64,000 bases of DNA. It comes from Diadophis punctatus similis. Taxonomy: Eukaryota > Chordata > Lepidosauria > Squamata > Dipsadidae. The DNA is taken from the NCBI GenBank assembly GCA_023053685.1, contig JALIGW010000003.1:139886126-139950125 (forward strand), read 5' to 3'. The translations under genes and the position numbers were made by a program. Positions 38,426 through 49,239 of this stretch are shown in pieces. A model generated the notes under the pieces. That model ran no database searches. It was not told where the DNA came from and saw only the letters and a program-made list of their open reading frames with translations. Position 1 is the stretch's first letter, and every line of letters starts with the position of its first letter.

Positions 38426-38662
38426 CAGGTAAGCTGCCGGCGGCCTCCTTTCCCCGTCTCCCGCCTCCCGTTCGTTGCTTGCCAGCCCGGCCGAAGGGAA
38501 GGCGGGAGGCGAGGAAAGGCCTCCCGAAAGGAGGGGAGGCTTCGGGAGCCCGCCTCCCTTTCGGGAGGCCTTTCCTCGCCTCCCGCCTTCCCTTCGGCCG
38601 GGCTGGCAAGCAACGAACGGGAGGCGGGAGACGGGGAAAGGAGGCCGCCGGCAGCTTACCTG
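38426..38662. repeat. 237-bp GC-rich palindrome
   Basis: Arms start CAGGTAAGCTGCCGGCGGCC and end with its exact complement, centre near 38544. Arms of about 110 bp are almost perfect; the loop is AGGGGAGGCTTCGGGAGCCC-like. Confidence 0.93.
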
Positions 38663-38738
38663 TCGCGAGCTGCAGGCATCCAAGCGCCCTCCTGCTTCCC
38701 CCCCTCCCCCCCACCTCACCTGGATGCCGACATTTGCT

Positions 38739-38790
38739 GTTTTGCCCTCTGCGCATGCGCAGCGTTCTGCGCATGCGCAGAGGGCAAAAC
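38739..38790. repeat. 52-bp palindrome with paired GCGCATGCGC motifs
   Basis: GTTTTGCCCTCTGCGCATGC ... mirrored exactly around CGTT; two CTGCGCATGCGCAG sites back to back. Confidence 0.95.
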
Positions 38791-38955
38791 AAATGGCGGC
38801 GCCCAGGCGCCCCCCCCGTCCCGCTTTAAAAAAAAAATATCTGGTCACTTTATAGTAGATGAGCAGAATGACTAAGCAGAATGACATTTTCTTTAGAATT
38901 GCCTTGTTCAATTCTTTCTTACCAGCTTAGACCCTTTCTATTCCACCTATAAATA

Positions 38956-39957
38956 CCATATTTTTTGGAGTATAAGACACACAGGAGTATAAGACGCACC
39001 TTAGTTTTGAGGGACAAAACAAGGAAAAAAGGCCTCTGCCTCCAAGCAATTTGCCAAACAGCAAACAGCACAGATGATATACACTGTTTGCTGTGTATTT
39101 CTGTGCACGTGTGCCTGACCCATAGAAATAGCAAAGAATTGGAGAAATGTACATTATGCCAGAAAGTTTTCTTAAATGTAGTCACACTAACTCTTCCCAA
39201 TTATTTAAATAGATCTACTCCAAGGTAACTAAACTCTAATACTAAACAGGAAACTATTACATTTCAGACTATACTTGTACAGAGTTGTTAAAATTAATTA
39301 AAATTTCTGGAAGTATACATTATTCTCTATTATTTAAAAGAAGATACAATAGCACTGGGCCTCTTCAGAGCAAGCATTTATTTTAAAAATCTTCTTTATT
39401 TTGTTAAGTTGTCTAAATTTACAGGGATCTCCAACCTTGGCAACTTTAAGACTTGTGGACTTCAACTCCCAGAATTCCACAGCCAGCAAAGCTAACAAAG
39501 CTGGCTGTGGAATTCTGGGAGTTGAAGTCCACAAGTCTTAAAATTGCCAAGGTTGGAGACCCCTGGCTCTAGAACAATAATAAAGCAGTCTTTAAAAATA
39601 AGTCAAATAATTGGAACATTCTACAGACATTTATAGTTATTCACTTACCCCCTTGCATGCAGTTCAGCAGAAAATTAAAATCTGTGTGTCTCTCCCAGCT
39701 ATTTACCTCTTTGCAAGCTAGTTTCACTTTCATTTTAGCATGTGGCAAATCAGCTGTAGGTCGGGAAACTGCTAGTGACTTGCTTGGTTTTACAGGCTCT
39801 TCCCTCTTTGCTGCAAACAGGTAAATTGCTGGAAGACAGAGGCCAAAGGGTGGGGGTGGCTGGGTGGGTGGGGCTACATTTGGTGTATAAGACGCACCCA
39901 AGTTTTCACCCTCTTTTGGGGGGCAAAAAGGTGCGTCTTATACTTTGAAAAATACGG
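38956..39957. mobile_element. TA-flanked DNA transposon (GTATAAGACGCACC family), 1.0 kb
   Basis: Left CCATATTTTTTGGAGTATAA and right TTATACTTTGAAAAATACGG are inverted, followed inward by GACRCACC, and flanked by TA at 38954-38955 and 39958-39959. A palindromic MITE is nested at 39422-39565. No transposase seen. Tc1/mariner membership is inferred from the TA duplication. Confidence 0.8.
39422..39565. mobile_element. Palindromic hAT-type MITE nested in TA-flanked element
   Basis: CAGGGATCTCCAACCTTGGC to GGTTGGAGACCCCTG; arms with GTGGACTTCAACTCCCAGAA. No convincing 8-bp duplication (TAAATTTA against GCTCTAGA). Confidence 0.85.
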
Positions 39958-40449
39958 TACCCTTTTACAATTCTAATCAGCTTGAGTGACAGACATTATG
40001 TTCTAAGAAGTGTCTCACTTAGTTCATCAATCCCCCTTCAGCCTTTTTTTTAATACTCTGGCAGACAAATATTGTGTACTGTGAACCCAACTGTAATATG
40101 TTGTACATACTTTTTTAACGATACAATTTCTTGCAGATTTCTTAAAATAAACAGTGGTACATTTGCCCAATTTCTTTTGTTTCCACTTCCATTCTGCTTT
40201 TTCTTCTTCTTTTTTACAATTTTTAAAAAGCTGCCTTCTGCATCAGCAGGTGAAGAGAGACAGTCCAAGCTTCCTAGATTTCTCAATTTTCAGCTGTTTT
40301 GGAAATATGAATCAAATAAACAGCAGTATATAACATTTCACACCAAGCCTAGGAAAAAATAGCCTAGGAAAAAATAGGCCAGGTAAATAAAAGGAATCCT
40401 CACTTTAAAGTAAAATAGTTGTTGGAGCTGCTTTTATAATGGCTTGGGG

Positions 40450-40574
40450 CAGGGTCTCCAACCTTAGCAACTTTACGACTTGTGGACTTCAACTCCCAGA
40501 ATTCCTCAGCCAGCATAGGAATTCTGGGAGTTGAAGTCCACAAGTCATAAAGTTGCCAAGGTTGGAGATCCCTG
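40450..40574. mobile_element. Palindromic hAT-type MITE
   Basis: CAGGGTCTCCAACCTTAGC to GGTTGGAGATCCCTG with flanks GCTTGGGG and GCTTAGGG (7/8). Confidence 0.9.
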
Positions 40575-40705
40575 GCTTAGGGCATATCCCACGGCATCCT
40601 TAAATTGCTCGTGCTGGCTTGATTCTAACATGGCTTTAAAAAATTATGTTTAGACTGAGATCCTTTGGCAATAGTTTGCAACATTTTCCATCCAAAGAGA
40701 AGACT

Positions 40706-40792
40706 ACATACATGTGCTCAACTTATGACCACAACTGAGCCCATTTCTGTTGCTAAGTGAGGCAATTAAGTGAATTTTGCCCCATTTTCAGA
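40706..40792. mobile_element. Fragment of AGGTAGTCCTTGACTTA-family element
   Basis: TCAACTTATGACCACAACTG and TTAAGTGAATTTTGCCCCAT match 17124-17200 of the complete copy. Confidence 0.75.
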
Positions 40793-40799
40793 CTTCCAG

Positions 40800-42582
40800 T
40801 CATTTGATAGGTTTATTGAGAAAATTATGAAACAGTACATTGCTGTTTTTGACTTACTAAAATAAAAAGAATCCAGAGAAAAATAAATAGTTCAGGTTTA
40901 AAAAAAAGTTAATTAATAAAAATATATTTCTACCGTGCTTTGAATGAACAATCTTCTGTTTACAAAGCAGCTGTTATAAACACTACGCAATTATAGTAAA
41001 GTTATCTCTAGAAAACAATAGAGACTAACCCATGGGGGGCATATACTCCTGCCTTCAATGACCTGGTTGGGTAGTGAAGACTCACAAAAATGCACTAGCC
41101 GAAACAAAGAACAACATGACACAAAGTCACATTTGTGATGGGAATGGGGTAAGCACAGAGTGTCCTCATCTGTTCAAGCTCTCAAAAATGGTTGGTAGTC
41201 CCTTGTGATGACACAGCAGCTGGCAGTGCAGATAACCTTTTAGGCTCTTTACCTTCCATATTTTCTTTGTTCACATAGGAAGAAAAGAAAAGAAATAACC
41301 TTTAATTAAAATGAATTGTATGAACACATACATACTTTTTATCATATATACACAGCATGCCTAGGAAATACGGAGCCATATGATTGAATTCATAAAAAGA
41401 AATTCCATATGCCATCCGGACCCATCTGTTAGCCTAAGAATATACATCACACACACATAGTGCCACTAACAGATGCCAGTTCAAGATTTGTTCTTAAAAG
41501 CATACTTATAAAGAGATTGTATAAGTATTTAAAATGTTCTGGAAAATCCTTTTACGTTTATATTGCTTCAAAAAGCATCCCAAATTCTTTCTTTTTTGAA
41601 CTCTCTTCAGAGAACTTGTCAACTTCTAATTCCCTTTTAAAATCACTTGAGTTTGGATATACTATATATTAACATAGATTAATGTCTAGCTAAGTAAGGA
41701 GGAATCAAGTTAAATTTTGCAACTGGGAATCTCAAGGCAGAGAGAAACGATGCTTCTGATGGCTGACGCCAAAGGCTGAAAGCGGTTACAATGCGAGCCT
41801 GTTATCTCTTAAACTACGGTAGCCCACTTTCCTGCCTCTGTGTATTAGTCCTGAAATAAGATGTGATTGTCAATTTATATATGTGGATCTGGACGGCAAC
41901 ATCCAAATTTTGAGTAAGGCAGCAAAAATTGATTGGCTGACCCTGTGACATATCTCATTACAATATGTAGAATTGGAACCACGGTTATTTCTTTTTCCCT
42001 CCGCTACCTAGTATTTTTAAAAGACAGATCCTGAATTCTATCAAGAGGGAAATCGTTCACATATTAGACCTAAAGCAGAAAATGAGAGGGGAGAGTGGCC
42101 CCCTCCTTTCCTATCAGGTTCGAAGTCTCTTTAGAATCGGTTTTTAATTTATCAGCATCTTCCTTGAATTAAAATACTCAGATGTACACCTGCTGCTTCG
42201 AATAAAGTCTTCCCAGTGTGATCAAAATGACCCAATTACTTCCTGAGTCTTGAAGGTAAATCTTATATTAAAGCCTCCTAAATTCTTCAGGGCTTTGCTA
42301 TGTTTTCTGCACCTCAGAATATTGGAAATTACAGAGACCGTTCTCGCATTGTGTGGCCATTGCACCATCTCAATATTCTAAAGCCCCACCATGGCAACAA
42401 AACAATATAAAGAAATTAGAAGCAAAAACGATTTCATAACATTTCACACAATCCTGTGGCTTTAAGACTCCACCCAAAGTAATATCAGTCATATTGGAAA
42501 TCTGTATGGCTATTCTTCTATGACAATCATCCTGTGCTTCCTAACAATATTTCTGACTAAAGATTTGGCAATAAGATATATA
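40800..42582. other. Unique AT-rich DNA, nothing recognised
   Basis: No gene, RNA or clear repeat. Confidence 0.45.
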
Positions 42583-42587
42583 CACAA

Positions 42588-42866
42588 TGTTAAATTGTGG
42601 GCAAAGATCGCAGGAGACAGACTTCAGAACAGCTCTTTTATTAGCTCACTCAAGCAACCAGCAACTTGCAGTCTGACAGATAGCCCTTTTATAAGGAGCT
42701 GTCAGACACAACAACCAATAGCGTATGAGCATTCAAACACATGACCAGGGTGGCAACAACAGTTCAGATAGAGTTCAACTATAAACATAACGACTTGCAG
42801 TTCAGTCAAAGGTCGTCTAGTCAAAACAAGTTTATGGTTCAGTTATAGGTCAGTCAGAACACAACA
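42588..42866 (-). mobile_element. Small solo LTR, reverse orientation
   Basis: 279 bp with TGTT...AACA ends and a 5-bp duplication CACAA at 42583-42587 and 42867-42871. On the minus strand a TATA box (CTTATAAAAGGG, 42689-42700) precedes a polyadenylation signal (AATAAA, near 42640). That is the order expected of an LTR. No internal coding region adjoins it. A 5-bp duplication fits Ty3-, BEL- or some retrovirus-type LTRs. Confidence 0.65.
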
Positions 42867-42874
42867 CACAACTA

Positions 42875-43735
42875 AGAGGTATAAAAAATGAAAAAAAAAG
42901 TCCACAATCTTAGCTAGCACCCTTGTCCTCAATATATGGAAAACCTGCTTATTCTCATGAATAGTCAGCAAACGCTTAATTAATATGCAATACTTCAAAA
43001 TGCCACACAAGAACACACACACAAGGGACCAAAAATTAACCAAAAATTTGAATTTCTTTCAGATTGCTATTTCAGAGGCAGGTGAAGACCAAATATGGCA
43101 CTACTAAATCAAGCAAAAAATAAAATTGATTCTTTATCTGGATGTTTTTCATTTTTCAGTTCCACTATTCCATAGTCTCATGTAAACCTGAAAAGTATTT
43201 GTCGCTAAGATTGAAGATGGCGATGTAAAAAAATATTCTTCCTTTACTGCACTGCTGGAAAAATAACATTAAAATGCCTGGCATAAACAGTTCCTTAAGA
43301 TGATGCTATTCCTGACAAGTTGAAATCTCAAAACATGATTGAAGTGTATCATGAGTGAAAAATAAAACGGAATGCATTATGAATAGAGGAAGATCTGGAT
43401 AAATATGTCCCGCAAAATGGCTGGCAGGTTCAAACTTCAAATCTCAAAATACAGCTGTAGAAGAAGGGCAGAATCTGACCATCAAATAGAATCAGTTATC
43501 AGGCACTGCTTTTGCTCATTTTCTATAGTTAAGAATCTATTGTTAGGCTCTCCAGTTCCTTTAAAAGAACTCAAAGTAATGACCTGCTATCAATTGTCCA
43601 AAAAAGCAGCAATGAACTGCAGTTGATTTGATTGCTAGCTTCTAGGAAGGGAAGTTTCTACAGAGATTTGCTCCCTTTTATATCAAACATCTCATCTGAA
43701 TGGAAGCCATGACATACACTCCAATCTTCTCTTCA
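42875..43735. other. Unique AT-rich DNA, nothing recognised
   Basis: No gene seen. Confidence 0.45.
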
Positions 43736-43738
43736 CTG

Positions 43739-44342
43739 TGTAGGATGTTAGTACCCACCCCCTCCTAGAAAAATGAAATATCTTAGGAAATATTGAAAAA
43801 GGAAAGAATATGTTTCCCTGAATGACGAAAGGAGAAACCTGGTTTAAATACAAAGCAGCTTCCTGCAACTACCTGCCCCCACCCTTTGCCAATGGGCCAT
43901 TAAGGACTGGGCCCAGCTCACACATTCCTCCCAACAGTCTTCTGCATAACAAAGAACCATAATAGGAATCCCAAAGCCTTTTCATTATACCACATGGGAC
44001 CTGGTAAGATTCCATCAACCATGCCCCTAGGACTTGGGACAGCCCACAAGAGTTGCCCCAGCATGCCCCTGGGGGTCTGACAGCCAATGGAATACATTTC
44101 TATATAGGAACAGGAAACAGTTAGGGAGGGGCCCAAGAGAGAGTATAAAGCAAGGAACTCAGCATCTCTTCTTCCCCTTTTCTCTTCACCCACATCTGGA
44201 AGCATGTAATCTACCTTTTCTGTACAGGGGCCTATGCCATGTGCTCCTGAACCATATTAAACCTTCTTTCCAAGCAACTTCCATGAATCCAGTGTCTTTT
44301 TCCGCACTTGGAACTGAACCCAGAAGGATATTCCTTACAACA
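43739..44342 (+). mobile_element. Solo LTR, second copy of the 8098 family
   Basis: 604 bp starting TGTAGGATG and ending TTACAACA, with ACTG on both sides (43735-43738 and 44343-44346) as a 4-bp duplication. TATAAA at 44144-44149 and ATTAAA at 44256-44261 keep the same spacing as the first copy. It is about 27 bp longer, partly because of a segment near 43890-43920 (GGGCCATTAAGGACTGGGCC) that the first copy lacks. Confidence 0.85.
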
Positions 44343-44349
44343 ACTGAAA

Positions 44350-45080
44350 ATAACACCACTACCCAAGTCCTCCCTGAAGTGCAAAATGGTGCCCTTTGCC
44401 CAGATTAGATGGGTGGACACCTCCTGTTCTTGGAGCACAAATATATTTGAACTCTTGCCCTAATTTTTTTCAAACCATTGTTAAATAAGCCTCCCACCTG
44501 CAGTCACCTTACCAATCCTTTATATATATATATTTTTCAACACTAGATTAGCATCTGAGCTGGGAGGAGAGCTGGCAGTGAGTATCTTTAAACAGGTGGA
44601 GTAAACACTGGAGCTGGATAAGAAGGGTAGTCAGAGTCAATGGAAGGCAGCACCAGGAAGTCTCTTATGTTGATAGAGAAAGTTTACTTCAAGGTGCATT
44701 TGGCAATCTCTGGGATTTTTCTTGAACTGTAACAAGGGGGTGTGCATGACACAGAGGGGAATCTGTGTAGCTATGTATGCTAGATGGGAGGAGTCATACA
44801 TCGCAATGTAAAAAGGAGATTATTTGTAGGATGTTGCTATGGGTTATTTCCTCCCCCCCCCAAAAAAAAATCCCTATGGGATCATTTATTTAATGATTGT
44901 CAAAGCAAATCTATTTTTTTTAAAGGCCACAAAGTGGCTGTATAATTAAAAGCAAGGAGGAAAAAGAAGAGTGGATGAAGCAACCATAGAAATACTGATT
45001 ACCCCACCAAGTGTGTTTGAATTGTCACAATATCCCAGGGCAGTCGATAGCCCGAGAAGCTTAATTTTGCACCTTCTCCT
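44350..45080. other. Unique DNA, nothing recognised
   Basis: A short (TA)n at 44520-44532 and a C-then-A run near 44853-44871. No gene. Confidence 0.45.
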
Positions 45081-45087
45081 TACAATA

Positions 45088-45475
45088 TTAGAATAACAAA
45101 ATAACAGAGTTGAAAGGGACCTTGGAGTCTTCTGCTCCTACCCCCTGCTTAAGCAGGAAACTCTATATCATTTCAGACAAATGTTATCCAATCTCTTCTT
45201 AAAAACCTCCAGTGTTGGAGCACTCACAATTTCTGAAGGCAAGCCATTCTACTGATCAATTGTTCTGTCAGGAAAGCCCTCCTTATATCTAGGTTGGTTC
45301 TCTCCTTGATTAATTCCATTCACTGGTTCTAGTCCTACCTTCAGGTGCTTTGGAGAATAGGTTGATCCCCCCCTCTTCTTTGTGGCAGGCCCTCAAATAT
45401 TAGAACATTGCTATCATGTCACCCCTAGTACTTATTGGCTTGCTCTTTCCCCAGGCTGTGATTTACATAGCCTTT
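45088..45475 (-). mobile_element. CR1 LINE 3' end, diverged
   Basis: In reverse: AATAACAGAGTTGAAAGGGA, CCCCCTGCTTAAGCAGG and the ISEGKPFY-type C-terminal coding remnant (CACAATTTCTGAAGGCAAGC). Several small indels break the frame. Confidence 0.85.
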
Positions 45476-45959
45476 TCCTGTGGTTTCCCTAATGCAACAC
45501 CCAAAGGAGATTGAAGAAAGGCATGGCAATTCATCATTATACCAACAGCTCTATCTATCACCACAGCAAAGGCAGAGCTGTGAAAAGTTGTAGCATTAAC
45601 CTTCAACAAGCCCAGGTATTAATTACAGAAACTGTGAATTTAACGCCAAGGCAAGAGCAACTAAAATTATTGGAAGCAAAGATCAAAGTAGCAAGGGAAC
45701 CCAGAACAGAGACCCATTAAGCACCCAGGGCTTAATATTAGAACATGGTTTGGCCAAGATGTGATTGACACATTTTGGGCCTCTCTGTAGGAAAACCTGT
45801 TTGTTTGGCCAAGAATACCAAGGATCACTCTCACAAAAGTAGTTTGGACTAGGGCAAAAGAATGAATGGTACAGGGGGGGAAACTCAGTTGGATTTAATT
45901 TAATGTTAGTAGGATTAATCTCCAGGTACTTAATAATATTGTTACTCCTTATATTTCCC

Positions 45960-46416
45960 ACGCAGGCTGTGGGAAAGCTGAGAGTCAGTGGGCCGGAGCA
46001 GCGGGTGGCCTTGGGAGGTTAATGTTCGCGTCTCTCAGCTTGCCGCGGCCTCTGCAGCATGTCAGGATTGCCTGCCTTCCACCCCGCACCTCTGCCTCTG
46101 TCTGCTGCTGGTGCCACTGTGCAGACGAGCTTCCTGCGGCCGGCCAGATGGCTGCTCCAACCCACCAACTCTCAGCTTTCCCGCAGCTTGCATGGCGCGT
46201 CCGGATCATCTGCCAAACCCCCCCCCCCACACCCCTGCCTCCATCTGCTGCTTGGACAGGGAATCAATTCACTTGCACTACATGGGCTGTGCAGCCTGAG
46301 AGTGCGCCAACCAGGGGACCTGTGGGCTGCAGCTGCTGCCAGATACCGTCGGTCCCCATGAGCTTGCTGCCTCTTCTGTGCGCACTGGGGGGGGGCAGCC
46401 AGGCTGATCACCCTGA
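45960..46416. repeat. GC-rich block with inverted repeat
   Basis: GCTGTGGGAAAGCTGAGAGT (45966-45985) is mirrored by ACTCTCAGCTTTCCCGCAGC (46168-46187), with GGAGCAGC/GCTGCTCC further in. It abuts the 91-bp MITE at 46419 and may be another transposon's cargo. No TIRs of its own found, and I found no gene in it. Confidence 0.6.
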
Positions 46417-46418
46417 TA

Positions 46419-46509
46419 TCATGTTTCCCTGAAAATAAGCCCTAATGCTTATTTTGGAGGGCGTCCCCCCACAAATATAAGATCGGGTCTTATTTTCGGG
46501 GAAACAGGG
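46419..46509. mobile_element. 91-bp MITE (TTTCCCCGAAAATAAG family), complete
   Basis: TCATGTTTCCCTGAAAATAA and TTATTTTCGGGGAAACAGGG are inverted and flanked by TA at 46417-46418 and 46510-46511. This is the minimal form of the family that heads the element at 16268. Confidence 0.85.
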
Positions 46510-46568
46510 TAGATGCTGCCATGTAGTTTGGCTCTGTAGATAAATATTGATTACATGTATTCAAGGGC

Positions 46569-46645
46569 CATGTTTTTCAACCTTGGCAACTTTAAGATGT
46601 GCGGACTTCAACTCCCAGAATTCCTCAACCAGCAGGAAATTCCCA
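46569..46645. mobile_element. One arm of a palindromic hAT-type MITE
   Basis: TTTTTCAACCTTGGCAACTT then GGACTTCAACTCCCAGAATT; the other arm is gone. Confidence 0.7.
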
Positions 46646-46767
46646 GAAGCATAACTCAAGGATCTGACAGCAGGATGAACTACATGGCATTTTAGGCAAC
46701 AATGACAGACTGCCTATCGCTCATACTCCTGATTTCTCCAGGTTTAAATATTATCAGGAGAGTGAAT

Positions 46768-47099
46768 CAGTGGTGGGTTCCTACCGGTGCGGTCCACTCT
46801 ACCGCACTGGTAGCGGCAGGACAATTACGTAATTTGTGCGCAACACCGGTTCGTCGTCTTCACCGGTCCATCACGTGTCGCCATCTTTTTTTCAGAATTT
46901 TTGGGGGGTTTGCTTCCTGCGCATGCGCAGAAGCAAACTCTCACGAGGGGACGCGCGCGTATGCAGGATTTCAGCGATGTTTTGCTAAAAGTAAAAAATT
47001 GGCGAAATCGCGCACGCATAGCGCGCGCGCACACACACACAAAATGTGGAGATGCGCACGAAGCGCACCAGTAGCAACTTCAAGAGCAACCCGCCCCTG
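46768..47099. mobile_element. hAT-type MITE, 332 bp
   Basis: Ends CAGTGGTGGGTTCCTACCGG and AGAGCAACCCGCCCCTG, perfect 8-bp duplication GAGTGAAT at 46760-46767 and 47100-47107. Carries GCGCATGCGCAG at 46919-46930 and a GC/CA alternation near 47020-47040. Confidence 0.92.
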
Positions 47100-47109
47100 G
47101 AGTGAATCA

Positions 47110-47818
47110 ATTACATTGGCTGAAACATCAGTTAAACTCCCCATGAATATTATTGCAGTGGCCAAAATGGGTACACCCCTGCCCTTATAATCAGATGGGA
47201 GAATTTTGTTTCAATTTTTCTCTGAATCTATACCAGATACCAATGTAACCCCTTGCATAATCTGCATGCAAAAGTTCATCACATGTGCAAGTGAAGGTAA
47301 ATTCTCCCACGTACATCTTATTGTACTTTTTGCCATTTGCACACATAATCAGGCCTACATTTATGGCATCTAACACCATTTTTAAAGCAAAATGGAAAAT
47401 TATACGATAAACATTTTTCTCCTTCGCAGCCTTCGTGTTTCCTCTCCTGTACTTAATGGCATTGCACTTCCCCGCTAGAGCAAGGAGTGATCGTGCAATT
47501 AGTAATTCACAGCAGCATTTTTATAACAAGATGTTTTTCCTCCCACTCTCTTGTAAATGGTCCTTTTCTGGCAAGGAGATGCACAGAGCTTGAATGTCCA
47601 TGTTGACAAGAGGAAAACCAGATTTCAAAAGTTTTAATAGCTAGCATGAAGTCTGGTTCGTCTTTCTATCAACACAGATCCAAGCTTATTAATCCCTGGC
47701 AATTGCCGATCAGTTCTAAAATCAAAATCATATTTCCAATGAGATTTGTTATAGGCGGATTAAAAACCCATGCATCCTATTTCTCTCTTTCTCTTTCTCC
47801 CTTCCCCCCCTCTCTCGA
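47110..47818. other. Unique DNA, nothing recognised
   Basis: No gene. A CT-rich patch near 47780-47815. Confidence 0.45.
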
Positions 47819-47821
47819 TGC

Positions 47822-48395
47822 ATAAAATATTTATTGGGGTCTTTGAGTCATTGTTAACTGCCTGGACACCTCACTGCAGTTTTCTGGGCAAGAATTTCAG
47901 AGGTAGTTCCTAGGGCTGAGAGAGGGAGAGTGATTGGCCCAAGGTCACCCAGCTTAAGACCAAACTAGAACTCATGGCCTAGTGCAGTGTTGGTGAACCT
48001 TTTCGACACTAAGTGCCGAAATGGGACCGTGCGGGGGGGAGCACCAGAAACTGGAAGAGCAACTCCCTGGCATGCACATGTGGGAGCGCTGGAAACCAGA
48101 AGACCAGCTGGCCGGCGTGCATGCGCGTGCCAGAAACTGGAAGCTCAGCTTCGTGGCGCACGCATGCGCACCAGGGAGCTGCTGTTTCGATTTCCGGTGC
48201 TCCCACATGCGCAAAGACCAGCTGGCCGGAGCGCATGTGTGCATGTGCACATGTGCACATGTGCACAGAGGAACCCAGAAGAGCAACGGGCGATGGCTGG
48301 CGTGCCCAGAGAGATGGCTCTGCGTGCCACTTCCGGCACACATGCCAGAGGTTCGCCATCACTGGCCTGGTGCCTTAACCACTCCGTGCACATTC
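47822..48395 (-). mobile_element. tRNA-type SINE (family B), split by a hAT element
   Basis: Reverse copy: AACTGCCTGGACACCTCACT and GCAGTTTTCTGGGCAAGAA tail, CCAAGGTCACCCAGC core, then after the insertion GGTGCCTTAACCACTCC (box A side). The hAT element 47985-48364 interrupts it close to the place where family B is interrupted at 21579. Confidence 0.78.
47985..48364. mobile_element. hAT-type MITE (CAGTGTTGGTGAACC family), 380 bp
   Basis: Ends CAGTGTTGGTGAACCTTTTC and GAGGTTCGCCATCACTG with flanks GCCTAGTG and GCCTGGTG (7/8). Internal GCATGTGTGCATGTGCACAT alternation near 48233. Relative of 50854-51352. Confidence 0.9.
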
Positions 48396-48763
48396 TAAGT
48401 AAATAACGTCCTATAATGGGATCTTGGAAATGGGCTTTTTCTCTTACATTGCCTGCCCTCTAGATAGAATACTGATGGAAGAAAAATCCGGTACAGTTCC
48501 AAAAGGGGAGAAAGGTGCTGTACATAAAATGGAGGCTGATTGGAAAGAAGGACTCTTCTTTATTGATGAGCAGAACCAACCACAGCATGCAGTTCTGAGA
48601 CAGTTGAAAAAATTAGCTTGATGAATGCAAGGATTTTTATACAGTTTATAGTATTTTGCAATTTTGAGGTTTGCTTTGTGTGCTTTTATTATGGTGGGTG
48701 GTGGGTTAATCCTATTATGTCCTGAAGGTCATGTCCTGTCCTTAATCCCATCAACTTGATGGT

Positions 48764-49090
48764 GCAACCAGACTTGAAATCCTGGGCTTAGAAAGCTTAG
48801 AACTACGTCGCCTTCGGCACGACCTAAGCGTAGCTCATAAAATTATCTGCTACAACGTCCTTCCTGTCAACGACTACTTTAGCTTCAACCACAATAATAC
48901 ACGAGCACACAACAGATACAAACTCAAAGTGAACCGCTCCAAACTTGACTGTAGAAAATACGACTTTAGCAACAGAGTGGTAAATGCCTGGAACTCACTA
49001 CCTGACATTGTGGTTTTGTCACCAAACCCCCAAAACTTTATCTTTAGACTGTCCACTGTTGACCTCACCCAATTCTTAAGAGGTCAGTAA
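48764..49090 (+). CDS. CR1/L3-like LINE protein, last 108 residues (open)
   Basis: The frame reads ATRLEILGLESLELRRLRHD from its first codon to FLRGQ and the natural stop at 49088-49090 with no interruption. It contains the C-terminal WNSLP block that CR1-clade proteins share (NRVVNAWNSLPDIVV). It shows the frame that the older copy at 516-1446 lost (the GTGG region near 1330). No start codon and no RT core, so it is a dead fragment; the ATG found further upstream is not in this frame. Confidence 0.85.
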   Translation, partial: ATRLEILGLESLELRRLRHDLSVAHKIICYNVLPVNDYFSFNHNNTRAHNRYKLKVNRSKLDCRKYDFSNRVVNAWNSLPDIVVLSPNPQNFIFRLSTVDLTQFLRGQ

Positions 49091-49231
49091 GGGGCGTGCA
49101 TAAGTGCACCAGCGTGCCTACCGTCCCTGTCCTAATGTTCCCTCTTATCAGTACTCATCTTACGTATATAAACAATGTTATATCCATGTATATTACCAAC
49201 ACGTACTTGACAAAAATAAATAAATAAATAA
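48764..49231 (+). mobile_element. CR1/L3-like LINE, short 3' copy
   Basis: Same family as 485-1601, truncated at the point matching about 1119 there. Ends ACTTGACAAAAATAAATAAA with an AAAT tail. Confidence 0.92.
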
Positions 49232-49239
49232 ATGAAAAT

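Larger units (their letters stand above)
37397..38852. mobile_element. GC-rich DNA transposon with 8-bp duplication (hAT-like), 1.46 kb
   Basis: Ends TAAGGTGACCAGACATCCCG and ATATCTGGTCACTTTA are inverted. The perfect 8-bp duplication TAGTAGAT lies at 37389-37396 and 38853-38860. The inner termini share a CCCGATTTTGGCGGGAC-like pattern (GTCCCGC on the right). The interior is very GC- and CpG-rich with two nested palindromes and no recognisable transposase. Its ends differ from the CAG...CTG group, so the superfamily rests on duplication length. Confidence 0.85.

Noticed and set aside
37401..38911. Several overlapping 100-220-residue frames resembling Pro/Arg-rich proteins
   Set aside because: They arise in both strands of a GC-rich, palindromic transposon; overlap in all frames and no recognisable domain.
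42588..42866. Host promoter suggested by TATAAAAGGG on the minus strand
   Set aside because: The TG...CA ends, duplication and poly(A) signal within 60 bases fit an LTR better than a host promoter.
45988..46432. Three overlapping frames of 100-136 residues on the plus strand
   Set aside because: Low stop frequency caused by GC richness; no domain and no splice context.
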